Origin: Gemmatimonadota bacterium
GTDB lineage: Bacteria > Gemmatimonadota > Gemmatimonadetes > Gemmatimonadales > GWC2-71-9
Length of the DNA stretch: 64,000 nt
Direction of reading: 5' to 3'
NCBI GenBank assembly: GCA_040388535.1
Contig: JAZKBR010000001.1
Location: 606,821-670,820, forward strand
Each line of letters starts with the position of its first letter. Position 1 is the first letter of the stretch. Shown in pieces: positions 54,117 to 62,093 of this stretch. Position numbers and translations under genes: made by a program. Below the pieces are notes generated by a model that worked only from the letters and a program-made list of their open reading frames with translations, made no database searches and was not told where the DNA came from.

Positions 54117-55102
54117 GCACGCTGCCCCGGACCCTCTGCCCGCGCTGCCGTGGTGAGCTGCAAGTGACGGCTGATGCCCAGCACTGCACGAACTGCGGTC
54201 ACGACTATCCCGTCGTAGCAGGAATTCCCGATCTCCGGATCGCCCCCGACCCATGGATCGATTTCGCCGACGATCGCGCCAAAGGGGTGTCGGTCGATTC
54301 GCGCGCCGCTCCCGGATTCGAGGCGGCCGTGCGAGAGTACTGGCGCCAGACTCCGGCCACCACAGCGGCGGATGCCGAACGGCATATCGATCACGTGCTG
54401 GGTGCGGCGAAGCGCTCTCGCCAGTGGCTCTCCGCGCTGCATCACGAGCCCGCGGCCGGCGAGGTCTGGCTCGACCTCGGCTGTGGCACGGCCGACCTCG
54501 CCTGTGCAGCGCCGGCCCAGGTCAGCGTGGTCGGACTCGACATCGCATTTCGATGGCTCGTCGTTGCCCGACGTCGCCTAGCCGAAGCGGGACGCACCGA
54601 TCCACTCGTCTGTGGCAACGCCGAAGCCCTTCCGTACCCGGCGCAGAGTTTCGATCGCGTCATCGCGCTCGGCTTGCTCGAACATTGCGCCGACCTCGAC
54701 CCGATCTTCAGTGAAGTGGCTCGCGTCCTCAAGCCGGGCGGCCGATTCCACGCGCGCGCGAGCAATCGATTTACGCTCCTGCGTGAGCCACACGTCGGAG
54801 TATGGGGCGTGGGATTCGTCCCTCGAGCGCTCGCGGATGGCTACGTGCGTGCGCTGGGCGGCAGTGGCTACCAGCATCATTCGCCTCACAGCGCTGCGGC
54901 GATCTCCGCGGCGATGCAGCGTGCCGGGTTGCGTGACATCGCCGTCACTGCAGCACAGATGCTCGGGGCGGAGGCGCATCGTCTTCCCCGGTGGCTCGCG
55001 CCCGTGGTGCCGCTCTACGACGCCGCCCGATCGAGGCCGATCGCCCGATCGCTGACCCGCCTGGTTGCGCCAATGCTGGAAGCCGAAGGAGTTGCCCCGT
55101 GA
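54113..55102 (+). CDS. SAM methyltransferase with N-terminal zinc ribbon
   Basis: A 329-residue protein. A Trm112-like zinc ribbon (CPRCRGELQ ... HCTNCGHDYPVVAGIPDLR, four cysteines within the first 35 residues) is joined to a class I Rossmann methyltransferase with VWLDLGCGTADLA (motif I), NAEALPYPAQSFD and LARVLKPGGRFHARAS-like motif. It may O- or N-methylate a glycan, lipid or glycosyltransferase partner. The start is GTG, overlapping the GT2 stop (GTGA); the stop overlaps another methyltransferase (GTGA). Confidence 0.85.
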   Translation: MSTLPRTLCPRCRGELQVTADAQHCTNCGHDYPVVAGIPDLRIAPDPWIDFADDRAKGVSVDSRAAPGFEAAVREYWRQTPATTAADAERHIDHVLGAAKRSRQWLSALHHEPAAGEVWLDLGCGTADLACAAPAQVSVVGLDIAFRWLVVARRRLAEAGRTDPLVCGNAEALPYPAQSFDRVIALGLLEHCADLDPIFSEVARVLKPGGRFHARASNRFTLLREPHVGVWGVGFVPRALADGYVRALGGSGYQHHSPHSAAAISAAMQRAGLRDIAVTAAQMLGAEAHRLPRWLAPVVPLYDAARSRPIARSLTRLVAPMLEAEGVAP

Positions 55103-55887
55103 CCGGTCCCCGAATTTTTGCGCCCGAGTACTACGCCAGGATGCGTGAGCTCGAGAGCGGGTCGTGGTGGAATGCCGCGATGCGCGACGTGGCCGAGCGA
55201 CTCCTGTCACAGGCCCGACTTCCGGCGCAGGGTCGCCTGCTCGATGTGGGCTGCGGTTCTGGCCAGACCATGAGCTGGTTCCGCGCGCGGTGGCCGGGCT
55301 GGGAGACGCTGGGGCTCGATGTCGCGCGCGACGGGCTGGTGGCCGCGCATCGTGGCGGCGGTGAGCGGGTTGTCGGTGCCTCGGCGCTCGATCTCCCGAT
55401 GCCTGATGGAAGCGTTGATGCCGTAATCACCCTCGACGTGCTCCAGCATCTTCCGCTCGACGGGGGCGACCTCCAGGCGATGCGGGAAATGCACCGGGTG
55501 CTCCGGCCGGGCGGTGTGCTCTTCATCCGGACGAATGCGCAGTCGTGGCCGCCCACGGACGATGATCCCGAGTATAAGTTCCACAAGTATCACACCGGTG
55601 AATTGCGCCGAAAGCTCGAGGCAAGCGGTTTCCTCGTTCGGCGCGTCGGCCGCGTCAATGCGTTGCTGGGCCTCGCCGAGATACCGCGAGAGTTCCGCGC
55701 CAAGCGCGCTGGTGGCGAGGGTTATGTCGGGCTGCTCGCCGAGTTGCCGAAGCGCAACCTGCTCTGGCATGCCAAGCGCGCGTGGCTGGGTGTCGAAGGA
55801 AGTGCGGTGGCGGCGGGGCTCTCGTTGCCGCTGGGACGAACGTTGGTGGCGGTCGCAGAAGCACGCACTGGAGGGAGATCGCAATGA
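55099..55887 (+). CDS. Class I SAM-dependent methyltransferase
   Basis: A 262-residue methyltransferase: LLDVGCGSGQTMSWF (motif I), LDLPMPDGSVDAVITLDVLQHL, EMHRVLRPGGVLFIRTN (motif post-III) and a YKFHKYHTGELRRKLEASGF helix near the C-terminus. Substrate unknown; with the preceding gene it offers two methylation steps at the end of the operon. The GTG at 55099 overlaps the preceding stop (GTGA); its stop overlaps a small membrane-protein gene (ATGA). Cytoplasmic. Confidence 0.88.
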   Translation: MTGPRIFAPEYYARMRELESGSWWNAAMRDVAERLLSQARLPAQGRLLDVGCGSGQTMSWFRARWPGWETLGLDVARDGLVAAHRGGGERVVGASALDLPMPDGSVDAVITLDVLQHLPLDGGDLQAMREMHRVLRPGGVLFIRTNAQSWPPTDDDPEYKFHKYHTGELRRKLEASGFLVRRVGRVNALLGLAEIPREFRAKRAGGEGYVGLLAELPKRNLLWHAKRAWLGVEGSAVAAGLSLPLGRTLVAVAEARTGGRSQ

Positions 55888-56246
55888 GTTCACATTCCGC
55901 GTATCCGACCGATCCGGTCGCCCTGGCGTTCGCTCCCGCGCACAAGAGCGCGATGGGGATTGCCGTCGGCACCGTCGCCGCCCTCTCCTGTTTCCTGTTG
56001 AGCGCCGTGCCGCTGGTCCGGGGCCGACCGCCTGAACTCGAACTCGAGCTGCTGTCGCAGTACTTCTATGGCTACGACGTCTCGTGGCGTGGCGCGCTGG
56101 TGGGTGCCGCGTGGGCAGGCTTCGCCGGATTCGTGATGGGATGGTTCTTCGCCTTCCTCCGCAACGCCTTGCTGGCATTCCGACTGGTGGTGCTCACGGC
56201 GCGGGCCGAGCTGCGGCAGACGCGCGACTTCATGGATCACATCTGA
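55884..56246 (+). CDS. Small two-helix membrane protein, GYxVxWxGA family
   Basis: A 120-residue protein with helices at about 20-45 and 68-90. Between them is SQYFYGYDVSWRGALVGAAW, a glycine/aromatic motif (YxxGYxVxWxGAxxG). The tail is charged (TARAELRQTRDFMDHI). A similar protein follows 44 bp later. I know of no function; the motif recurs in hypothetical proteins of environmental bacteria. It is coupled to the methyltransferase by ATGA, so probably a partner of the glycan enzymes (for example a membrane anchor). Confidence 0.65.
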   Translation: MSSHSAYPTDPVALAFAPAHKSAMGIAVGTVAALSCFLLSAVPLVRGRPPELELELLSQYFYGYDVSWRGALVGAAWAGFAGFVMGWFFAFLRNALLAFRLVVLTARAELRQTRDFMDHI

Positions 56247-56290
56247 ACTCACCACCACCGGTGGCGCGGCCACTGCGAGGAGCATCTGGT

Positions 56291-56599
56291 ATGACGGAGC
56301 TGACGAAGGAAGAGGAACGCGAAGTCCGGCGGGCGATTCTCCGACTCAATTCACAGGCGTGGGGCGTCTCGTTCGGGATGCTGCTCGGTCTCGGCCTCTT
56401 CATCGCGACGGTGGTGCTGGTCGTGAAGGGCGGCGAGAATGTCGGCGCGCATCTCGGACTGCTGTCAGTGTATCTCCCGGGCTACCGGGTGACCTGGCCG
56501 GGCGCATTCCTCGGGTTCGTCTACGCCTTCGTGATCGGCTATGCGCTCGGGCGGTTGGTCGGCACGGTCTACAACTGGGCTGCCTTCCCGAAGCGATAG
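56291..56599 (+). CDS. Small two-helix membrane protein, paralogue of the preceding gene
   Basis: A 102-residue protein: an N-terminal charged helix (TELTKEEEREVRRAIL), a membrane helix at about 25-48, then SVYLPGYRVTWPGAFLGFVYAFVIGYALGRL with the same GYxVxWxGA motif as its neighbour, and a second helix. The ATG at 56291 follows GAGGAG by 9 bp. It is the last gene of the operon and is followed by an inverted repeat. Function unknown. The shared topology and motif suggest duplication and joint work, perhaps as heterodimer. Confidence 0.65.
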   Translation: MTELTKEEEREVRRAILRLNSQAWGVSFGMLLGLGLFIATVVLVVKGGENVGAHLGLLSVYLPGYRVTWPGAFLGFVYAFVIGYALGRLVGTVYNWAAFPKR

Positions 56600-56954
56600 C
56601 GGTTTGACCTTCAGCCTTCGCAGACGCTCGGCCCCCGCCCGCATCGGGGGCCGAAGGCCCCTCCGCAACACTACCCGCATTGAAGTTGGACGGCCTACTT
56701 GTGGCGTACGCGCAACAGAATCGCGGGAACAACACCACAAAACGGCGCTCTGGCATTTAGCCAAGTCATTGCTAACAAATGGTTTACATCGAGATTTTCA
56801 CGGTACGTGAATTGCCCCGTCCAGTTCTTGCTCCTGCCAAAGAACTCGCTCCTCCGATCGACAGTCGGGTCGGTTTTCCGACCTGACTCGGCCGAGGGCG
56901 CCTGCGGCGGGTCCGGTTCTGCTGGCGAAGCTGTACCCCCCAACGGAGAAGTGT
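56600..56954. other. Intergenic region after the glycan operon
   Basis: This 355-bp gap holds an operon-end hairpin (56615-56657), then DNA that is less GC-rich (about 56740-56830), where a promoter for the downstream lipoprotein gene is expected; I could not assign a -35/-10 pair. The final 20 bp before 56955 contain GGAGAAG, a usable ribosome site. No further gene seen. Confidence 0.6.
56615..56657 (+). terminator. Operon-end inverted repeat, possible terminator
   Basis: Perfect 9-bp stem CGGCCCCCG (56629-56637) / CGGGGGCCG (56645-56653) with a 7-nt loop; an outer pairing CCTTCG (56615-56620) / CGAAGG (56652-56657) competes with or extends it. It lies 16-54 bp after the last stop. No U-tract follows, so it may pause, protect mRNA 3' ends, or act with Rho. 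Confidence 0.5.
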
Positions 56955-57905
56955 ATGGACAACTCTGTCTTTCGAAGGCTGGCGACGGTGCTCGCCGCTG
57001 CCGGAGCGGTCGGCCTGACCGCTTGCGGTAGCGATGTCAGCCCAACTGGCACGGAGGCCGCGGCCTCCAGGCCGCAGTTCGCGGTCGGCGATCCCGTCGT
57101 TCCGGGCACCGAGCCCACAGTCGGCAAGATCGTGCTCTGCAAGACCGGCAACGTTGACGGGACCTTCACGATTGTCAACACACTGGCCAACGGCGGGGGT
57201 AACCCCACCGTGATCGCCAGCCCGGTCACCGTCCCGACCGGCACTTGCAAGGTCATCGTCGAAGACTTCGATGCCGCAAACATGGGCTCGTTCACGACGA
57301 TTACCGAGACGTCTGCGGGCTTCGTGTCGGCCGCTGCGCGGTTCGCCAACATCAACGTGAATACCGGGCTCCCGGTGCCGCCGAGCGATCAGGACTACAC
57401 CACCGGCGTCACCCAGCTCTTCGCGAACTCGTACCACGGCTGGCGGATCACGTACGACAATTTCGTAGCACCGCCACCGCCGCCACCGCCGCCACCGCCG
57501 CCGCCGCCACCGCCGCCGCCGCCCCCACCGCCGCCACCGCCGCCACCGCCGCCACCGGCGCTGCAGGGTTGCTCGCCGGGGTACTGGAAGAACCACAACT
57601 TCCCGGCCGGCTTTAGCAAGACGACGCTGTTCAGCTCCGTGTTCGAGAATGCGTTCCCGGGCCAGAGCATGCAGACCGTTCTGTCGACCGGTGGTGGTGG
57701 TCTCACCGCCCTGGGCCGTGCGACTGTCAGCGCCTATTTCAACGCCGTTTCGCTGGGCGTGAACAACTATGGCATGACGCCTACCGATGTCGTGAACGCG
57801 TTCAACGCCGTGTTCCCCGGCGGGAACTACGATGGTCTGAAGGCGACCTTCGAGGCGATGCAGGACGTCAACGGCCGCGTCTGTCCGAATCCGACCGGGA
57901 AGTAA
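56955..57905 (+). CDS. Lipoprotein with 29-proline run and CSPGYWKNH domain
   Basis: A 316-residue exported protein with lipobox LTAC (Cys24). Residues 40-172 form a beta-rich domain with two cysteine-flanked strands (LCKTGN, GTCKVIVEDFD). Next come 29 consecutive prolines (173-201; DNA 57471-57557), then a domain that starts GCSPGYWKNH (206-214) and is rich in helices, ending CPNPTGK. SPGYWKNH domains are found in secreted proteins of many bacteria and are of unknown function. The gene is followed by a strong terminator. Translation of the proline run should depend on EF-P. Confidence 0.75.
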   Translation: MDNSVFRRLATVLAAAGAVGLTACGSDVSPTGTEAAASRPQFAVGDPVVPGTEPTVGKIVLCKTGNVDGTFTIVNTLANGGGNPTVIASPVTVPTGTCKVIVEDFDAANMGSFTTITETSAGFVSAAARFANINVNTGLPVPPSDQDYTTGVTQLFANSYHGWRITYDNFVAPPPPPPPPPPPPPPPPPPPPPPPPPPPPPALQGCSPGYWKNHNFPAGFSKTTLFSSVFENAFPGQSMQTVLSTGGGGLTALGRATVSAYFNAVSLGVNNYGMTPTDVVNAFNAVFPGGNYDGLKATFEAMQDVNGRVCPNPTGK

Positions 57906-57940
57906 TTCCAGGTCGCTTCAACAGCACGACTGAACAAGCA

Positions 57941-57982
57941 GAACGCCGCCGCTCGGACCATCGAGCGGCGGCGTTCTGATTT
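57941..57982 (+). terminator. Rho-independent terminator
   Basis: A perfect 15-bp stem, GAACGCCGCCGCTCG (57941-57955) / CGAGCGGCGGCGTTC (57962-57976), 6-nt loop, followed by TGATTTT. It ends the proline-rich lipoprotein transcript and lies 24 bp before the convergent aminotransferase stop. Confidence 0.9.
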
Positions 57983-58000
57983 TCCCCTGACCGCCTGGCA

Positions 58001-59146
58001 CTACCCCGCGAGAAGCCCCTCAATCCGCGCCATCTCCGCGATCGTGTTGAACAGATGCGGACTCAACCGGATCGACCCCTCGCGCAACGAGCATTGCACG
58101 CCGTTGGCCTGCAGGCGCTCGTAGTGCTTCGCCACGTCTCCTGCCGGGCGCAGGCAGAGAATCGCCGAGCCGCGCGCGCCCTGTGGCGAGGTCACTCGGG
58201 CGCCGCTGCGGGCCGCCCAGTCGATCAGCGGAGCCTGCAGCGCCCGCGTATGCGCTGCAATGGCGTCGATCCCGACCTGCAGCAACAATCCCACCGAGGC
58301 ATTCATCGCCGCGAAGTCCTGCACCGGCAACGTGATCAGCTCGAAGCGCCGGGCATCGGGCCACGGGCGCGGGTCGTAAGCGGTCAGGCGCGAGTAGTCA
58401 TCGGTGCCCATGAACGCGGCCCACCCCGCGAAGGTCGGTTTGAGCGTGGCGCAGAGCTCCTTCCGCACATAGAGGAAGCCGGTGCCCCACGGCGAGAGGA
58501 GCCATTTCTGCGCGCCACAGGCAAGAAAATCCACCGGGGTGGCCTGTACGTCGACCGGCACGTGACCCACACCCTGAATCGCATCGACCACCAGGTAGAT
58601 GTTGCGGGCACGCGTGGCTTTCGAGAGCGCCGCGAGGTCGACGGTGTATCCATTGGCAAACTGCGTCAGCGAGACCACAACGGCCTTGACCTTCGGATCG
58701 AAGAGCCGTTCGTGCAGCCGCGCCTCGTCGGGCCACCCCTCTGCCGTACGGGGAATCTTCTCGAGCGTCACCCCTTTGTGCGCGAGCGTGAGCCAGGGGT
58801 AGATATTGCTCGGAAACTCGCCATCGAAGGTGAGCACGACGTCGCCATCACCAAGCGGCAGCGCGTGAGCCGCCACGTTCAAACCCGTGGTGGTGTTGGG
58901 CATCAGCGCAATTTCACTTTCGTGCGCGTTGACGAGCCGTGCGCCGAGGTAGCGCGACTCCGAGAGAATGGCGTTGAGTCGCTCGACCGGCCACATCGCG
59001 GGCCTGGCCCGATCACGATTGGCAGCGCCGAGCACCGCCACGCTGCGCGCCGGCAACGGACCAATACTCGCGCTGTTGAGGAAGATGCCGCCATCGTTGA
59101 GGGCGCCGAACTCGATTCGCCGCAACTCGTCCAGCTGCTCGCTCAT
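58001..59146 (-). CDS. Class V aminotransferase-fold PLP enzyme
   Basis: A 381-residue PLP enzyme. FLNSASIGPLPARSVAVL, VDAIQGVGHVPVDVQ (D188, H195) and ACGAQKWLLSPWGTGFLYV (PLP lysine K214) are typical of the class V/NifS-like fold; the active-site cysteine loop of cysteine desulfurases is not seen, so a desulfurase is unlikely. Activity could be isopenicillin-epimerase-like or another aminotransfer. The ATG at 59146 overlaps the FkbM gene stop (ATGA), so it is co-translated with it. No substrate can be assigned. Confidence 0.82.
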   Translation of the reverse strand: MSEQLDELRRIEFGALNDGGIFLNSASIGPLPARSVAVLGAANRDRARPAMWPVERLNAILSESRYLGARLVNAHESEIALMPNTTTGLNVAAHALPLGDGDVVLTFDGEFPSNIYPWLTLAHKGVTLEKIPRTAEGWPDEARLHERLFDPKVKAVVVSLTQFANGYTVDLAALSKATRARNIYLVVDAIQGVGHVPVDVQATPVDFLACGAQKWLLSPWGTGFLYVRKELCATLKPTFAGWAAFMGTDDYSRLTAYDPRPWPDARRFELITLPVQDFAAMNASVGLLLQVGIDAIAAHTRALQAPLIDWAARSGARVTSPQGARGSAILCLRPAGDVAKHYERLQANGVQCSLREGSIRLSPHLFNTIAEMARIEGLLAG

Positions 59147-59919
59147 CCGCGTCTCCGTGAGGCCAGAAGATATTCCCCCTGGCGTTGCACTTGCCATTCG
59201 TCGCGCTTCACCGCGGCCTCGAACGCGTCGGTACACCCTGGTTCGAAGCGGTCGTGCAGCTCCACCAGCAGGTGGTGGACCCGCGGCAGCCACGCGTCGG
59301 CATCACCGAGTACCACGCGCTCGGCGCCTTCGATGTCGAGCTTCACCAGATCGACCGTGTCCCAGCCGAGCGTGTCGAGCAATTCACCGACGCGATACGC
59401 GCGAATGTCGGTTGCGCCAGCCGACATCTCGGCACGGAACGAATGGGCATCGGCATCGGGATTCACCACCGCGACCGACCCCGAGCTCCCCCAGAGCGCG
59501 CCGTTCCGCAGATCGATGTTCGGTCGATGCGCGCAATTCCGCCGGGCCAGGGCGAAGTTGGCGGGCTCGAGCTCGACCCCGACGATTTGCGCGTCCGGCC
59601 AGCGCGCGGCAAAGATGAGCGACGCGAGCCCGATATTGGCGCCACCGTCGACGATCCGTGCGGGCGTGCCCGCCAGCGCAAATTCGAGGTCCCCACCGAT
59701 GAAGAGCTGACGGAACACTTCGATATCGCTCGAACGCGCACGAAGCAGCACCGGCACCTGCCATCCCGGGATTCGCACCGGCACGACTTCGCCCGCCGGG
59801 CGTCGATACTCGGCATCTGCGAGCGACGAGGCGACCCGAGTCCCTTCGACGACGCCGAAGCGGGCGCGCGATTGCGTCCCGTAGCGCCACATCCGGCGTG
59901 CCTTGGCGATGACTCCCAC
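59143..59919 (-). CDS. FkbM-family methyltransferase
   Basis: A 258-residue SAM methyltransferase. The motif I region is ARIVDGGANIGLASLIFAA, with VGVELEPANFALARRN (acidic residue for the ribose) and LVKLDIEGAERVVLGD, the FkbM signature. FkbM enzymes O-methylate sugars or polyketides. It starts 2 bp after the ABC permease stop and its stop overlaps the aminotransferase start. With the GT4 and permease upstream, the set looks like an accessory glycan unit. Cytoplasmic. Confidence 0.9.
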   Translation of the reverse strand: MGVIAKARRMWRYGTQSRARFGVVEGTRVASSLADAEYRRPAGEVVPVRIPGWQVPVLLRARSSDIEVFRQLFIGGDLEFALAGTPARIVDGGANIGLASLIFAARWPDAQIVGVELEPANFALARRNCAHRPNIDLRNGALWGSSGSVAVVNPDADAHSFRAEMSAGATDIRAYRVGELLDTLGWDTVDLVKLDIEGAERVVLGDADAWLPRVHHLLVELHDRFEPGCTDAFEAAVKRDEWQVQRQGEYLLASRRRG

Positions 59920-59921
59920 GG

Positions 59922-60779
59922 CTAGCGCCCTCGCTCCAGCGTCGGATCGAGGGCTTCGCGCAAACCATCACCCACGAGATTGAAGCCGAGCACGGCGACT
60001 CCGACAGCAAGTCCGGGCACCACCGATACCCACGGCGCCACCCGGATCAGGTCACGTCCTTCCGAGACCATCGAACCCCAGCTCGGCGTCGGCGGCTGCG
60101 CTCCCAGCCCGACGAACGAGAGCGCCGCCTCGGCCATGATCGCTCCGGCGATGCCCAGTGTGGCCGTGATGATCACCGGCGCCTGCACGTTCGGCAGGAG
60201 GTGACGCAGCAGGATCCAGCGATCGGTCGCGCCGAGTGCCCGCGAAGCATTGACGTAGTCGCTTCGCGCCAGCACCAACACCTGGGCCCGGACGAGGCGC
60301 GCCATCCCGGCCCAACCCACCGCACCGATCACCACGAAGATCACGGGCAGCGACGGCTTCACTGCTGCCGCGACGGCAATGAGCAGCAGCAGCGAAGGAA
60401 AGGCCAGCGTGATGTCGGCGAGGCGCATGATCAGCAGATCGATTCCCTTGCGATAGTAGCCGGCGACGAGGCCGAGGGTCACACCGAGCAGGACTGCGAC
60501 GCTTTGGGACACGATGCCGACGAGGAGTGAGATGCGCGCGCCGTAGAGCACGCGGGAGAGCACGTCACGCCCCTGGGCATCAGCCCCCAGCAGGAACTTG
60601 CCGCCAGGTGGGGCGAGCGAATCGTTGGCGAGATCGCCGCGAAAGGGATCGTGCGGAGCGAGCCAGGGCGCCAGGATCGCGGCGACGATAATCACGAGCA
60701 CCAGCACGACGCCAACGCGGAAGAAGAGGTCGCGACGCCAGCGACTGGTCAGCAGCGCACGGAACGGGGCCTGACTCAC
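59922..60779 (-). CDS. Oligopeptide-type ABC transporter permease (DppC/OppC)
   Basis: A 285-residue permease: a first helix (ILAPWLAPHDPFRGDL follows it), the HDPFxxD-x-LAPPGGKFLLGADAQGRDVLSRVLYG region characteristic of DppC/OppC/GsiD, then the EAA loop RALGATDRWILLRHLLPNVQAPV. Its partner permease, ATPases and binding protein are not in the window, which is unusual for this family since they are normally together. GTG start at 60779 in GTGA overlap with the GT4 stop. Likely peptides, nickel or a signalling compound as substrate. Confidence 0.9.
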   Translation of the reverse strand: MSQAPFRALLTSRWRRDLFFRVGVVLVLVIIVAAILAPWLAPHDPFRGDLANDSLAPPGGKFLLGADAQGRDVLSRVLYGARISLLVGIVSQSVAVLLGVTLGLVAGYYRKGIDLLIMRLADITLAFPSLLLLIAVAAAVKPSLPVIFVVIGAVGWAGMARLVRAQVLVLARSDYVNASRALGATDRWILLRHLLPNVQAPVIITATLGIAGAIMAEAALSFVGLGAQPPTPSWGSMVSEGRDLIRVAPWVSVVPGLAVGVAVLGFNLVGDGLREALDPTLERGR

Positions 60780-61969
60780 CGGCGGCCGAGCTCGATCGCG
60801 ATGTGGCGCATATGCTGCACGACGCGCTCCCAGGTGAATTCCCGCAGGACCCGCGCACGACCCGCCGATCCGATCTGTGCTGCCAGAGACGGATCACCGA
60901 GCAGGTGACGCACGGCGTCGGTCGCCTGAAGGTGATCGGCCGGATCGACGAGGATGCCGCTTTCGCCATCGGCGACGGCATCAGCGATCCCGCCGCTGGC
61001 CCCTGCGACTACCGGCAACCCGGTTGCGGACGCCTCGACCAGCGCGATCCCGAAGCCCTCGACGTCGAGGCCCGAGAGGCGCGACAGACCGAGGTAAATC
61101 TCGCCCGACGCGAAAGCCGCCGGGAGCTCCTCGTCGGTCACGTCGGTGAGAATGTGCACCCTGTTCCCCACGCCGAGCGACTCGGCGAGGCGACGCAGCT
61201 CGGCCTCGTACGGCCCGCGCCCGACCACAGCGTAGTGCAGCTCCGGACATTGCAGCACCAGCGCCGCGAGGAGACGGATCGCGGAATCGATCCCCTTGTG
61301 CGCCACCAGACGCGCCACCGTGACGAGCCAGCGACCGTCGGGAAGACCACGCCGCGCCCGGAAAGCCGCACCAGCAGCGGGATCCGGAGCGAACCGCGCC
61401 GGGTCGGTGCCGAGGGGCACCACGCGCACGCGCGCCGCAGCCGCGGGGAGACGCAGATCGCGCAGCAGCTCGCGACAGCGTTCGGCGGTGTATTGCGATG
61501 GGGCGACATACACGGCCGCGGCATCGAGGAGCGGGCGGTAGATCTCCCGCTTGAAGCGCGACCGTTCGGTCTTCGAGCGAATCGTAAGAAGGTCACCACC
61601 GTAGACGATGATGCCGTATGGCAGACCCGTGCGCTCGAAGGCCCACTTCGCCACATAACCGGCCGGCCGGATGTTGCCGCACCAGGCGAACCGCGCCGAA
61701 GGATCGCGCGCCAGCACCGCGGCCCGTCGGGACCAGCGGAGCAGGCCGGGAACCGTCTTGAGGCGGCCCGAATCCACGTGAACCCGGTCGACCAGATTGG
61801 GGAGAGTGGCATCCGACTGTTCCCAACCTGGAAGGAGACCGGTGGAGACTCGGAGCTCGCCAGCGGGATAGCCCCGGGTGAGTTCCTCCATCCAGCGGGC
61901 GATCCCGCCACCCATCGGCGGAAAATCGTAGGCGAAGAGGAGGTCGTGTGGAAGGTTGCCTGGGGCCAC
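60776..61969 (-). CDS. Glycosyltransferase family 4
   Basis: A GT-B enzyme of about 397 residues. The N-terminus HDLLFAYDFPPMGGGIARWMEEL is a standard acceptor loop; VTVARLVAHKGIDSAI and SGLDVEGFGIALVEASATGLPVVAGASGG form the donor site. The frame stays open to 62065, but GTG 61969 puts the conserved strand near the start and leaves the promoter of the divergent porin free; this choice is inferred. It begins a minus-strand run with permease, FkbM and aminotransferase genes. Confidence 0.88.
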   Translation of the reverse strand: MAPGNLPHDLLFAYDFPPMGGGIARWMEELTRGYPAGELRVSTGLLPGWEQSDATLPNLVDRVHVDSGRLKTVPGLLRWSRRAAVLARDPSARFAWCGNIRPAGYVAKWAFERTGLPYGIIVYGGDLLTIRSKTERSRFKREIYRPLLDAAAVYVAPSQYTAERCRELLRDLRLPAAAARVRVVPLGTDPARFAPDPAAGAAFRARRGLPDGRWLVTVARLVAHKGIDSAIRLLAALVLQCPELHYAVVGRGPYEAELRRLAESLGVGNRVHILTDVTDEELPAAFASGEIYLGLSRLSGLDVEGFGIALVEASATGLPVVAGASGGIADAVADGESGILVDPADHLQATDAVRHLLGDPSLAAQIGSAGRARVLREFTWERVVQHMRHIAIELGRR

Positions 61970-62093
61970 GGTCCGCTTGGGCTGGGGAATCGAGAAACTT
62001 ACACCGGGGCGGATCGGTTGCAGCCTGAAACTTGCCGCGCACTCCGTCCGTTTTGGCCGCGACATTCATGCACCCTCAAAGGAGCTAGTCCCA

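Noticed and set aside
58001-59146. Cysteine desulfurase (NifS/IscS)
   Set aside because: The class V fold and PLP lysine are present but the active-site cysteine loop is not seen and no Fe-S genes are nearby.
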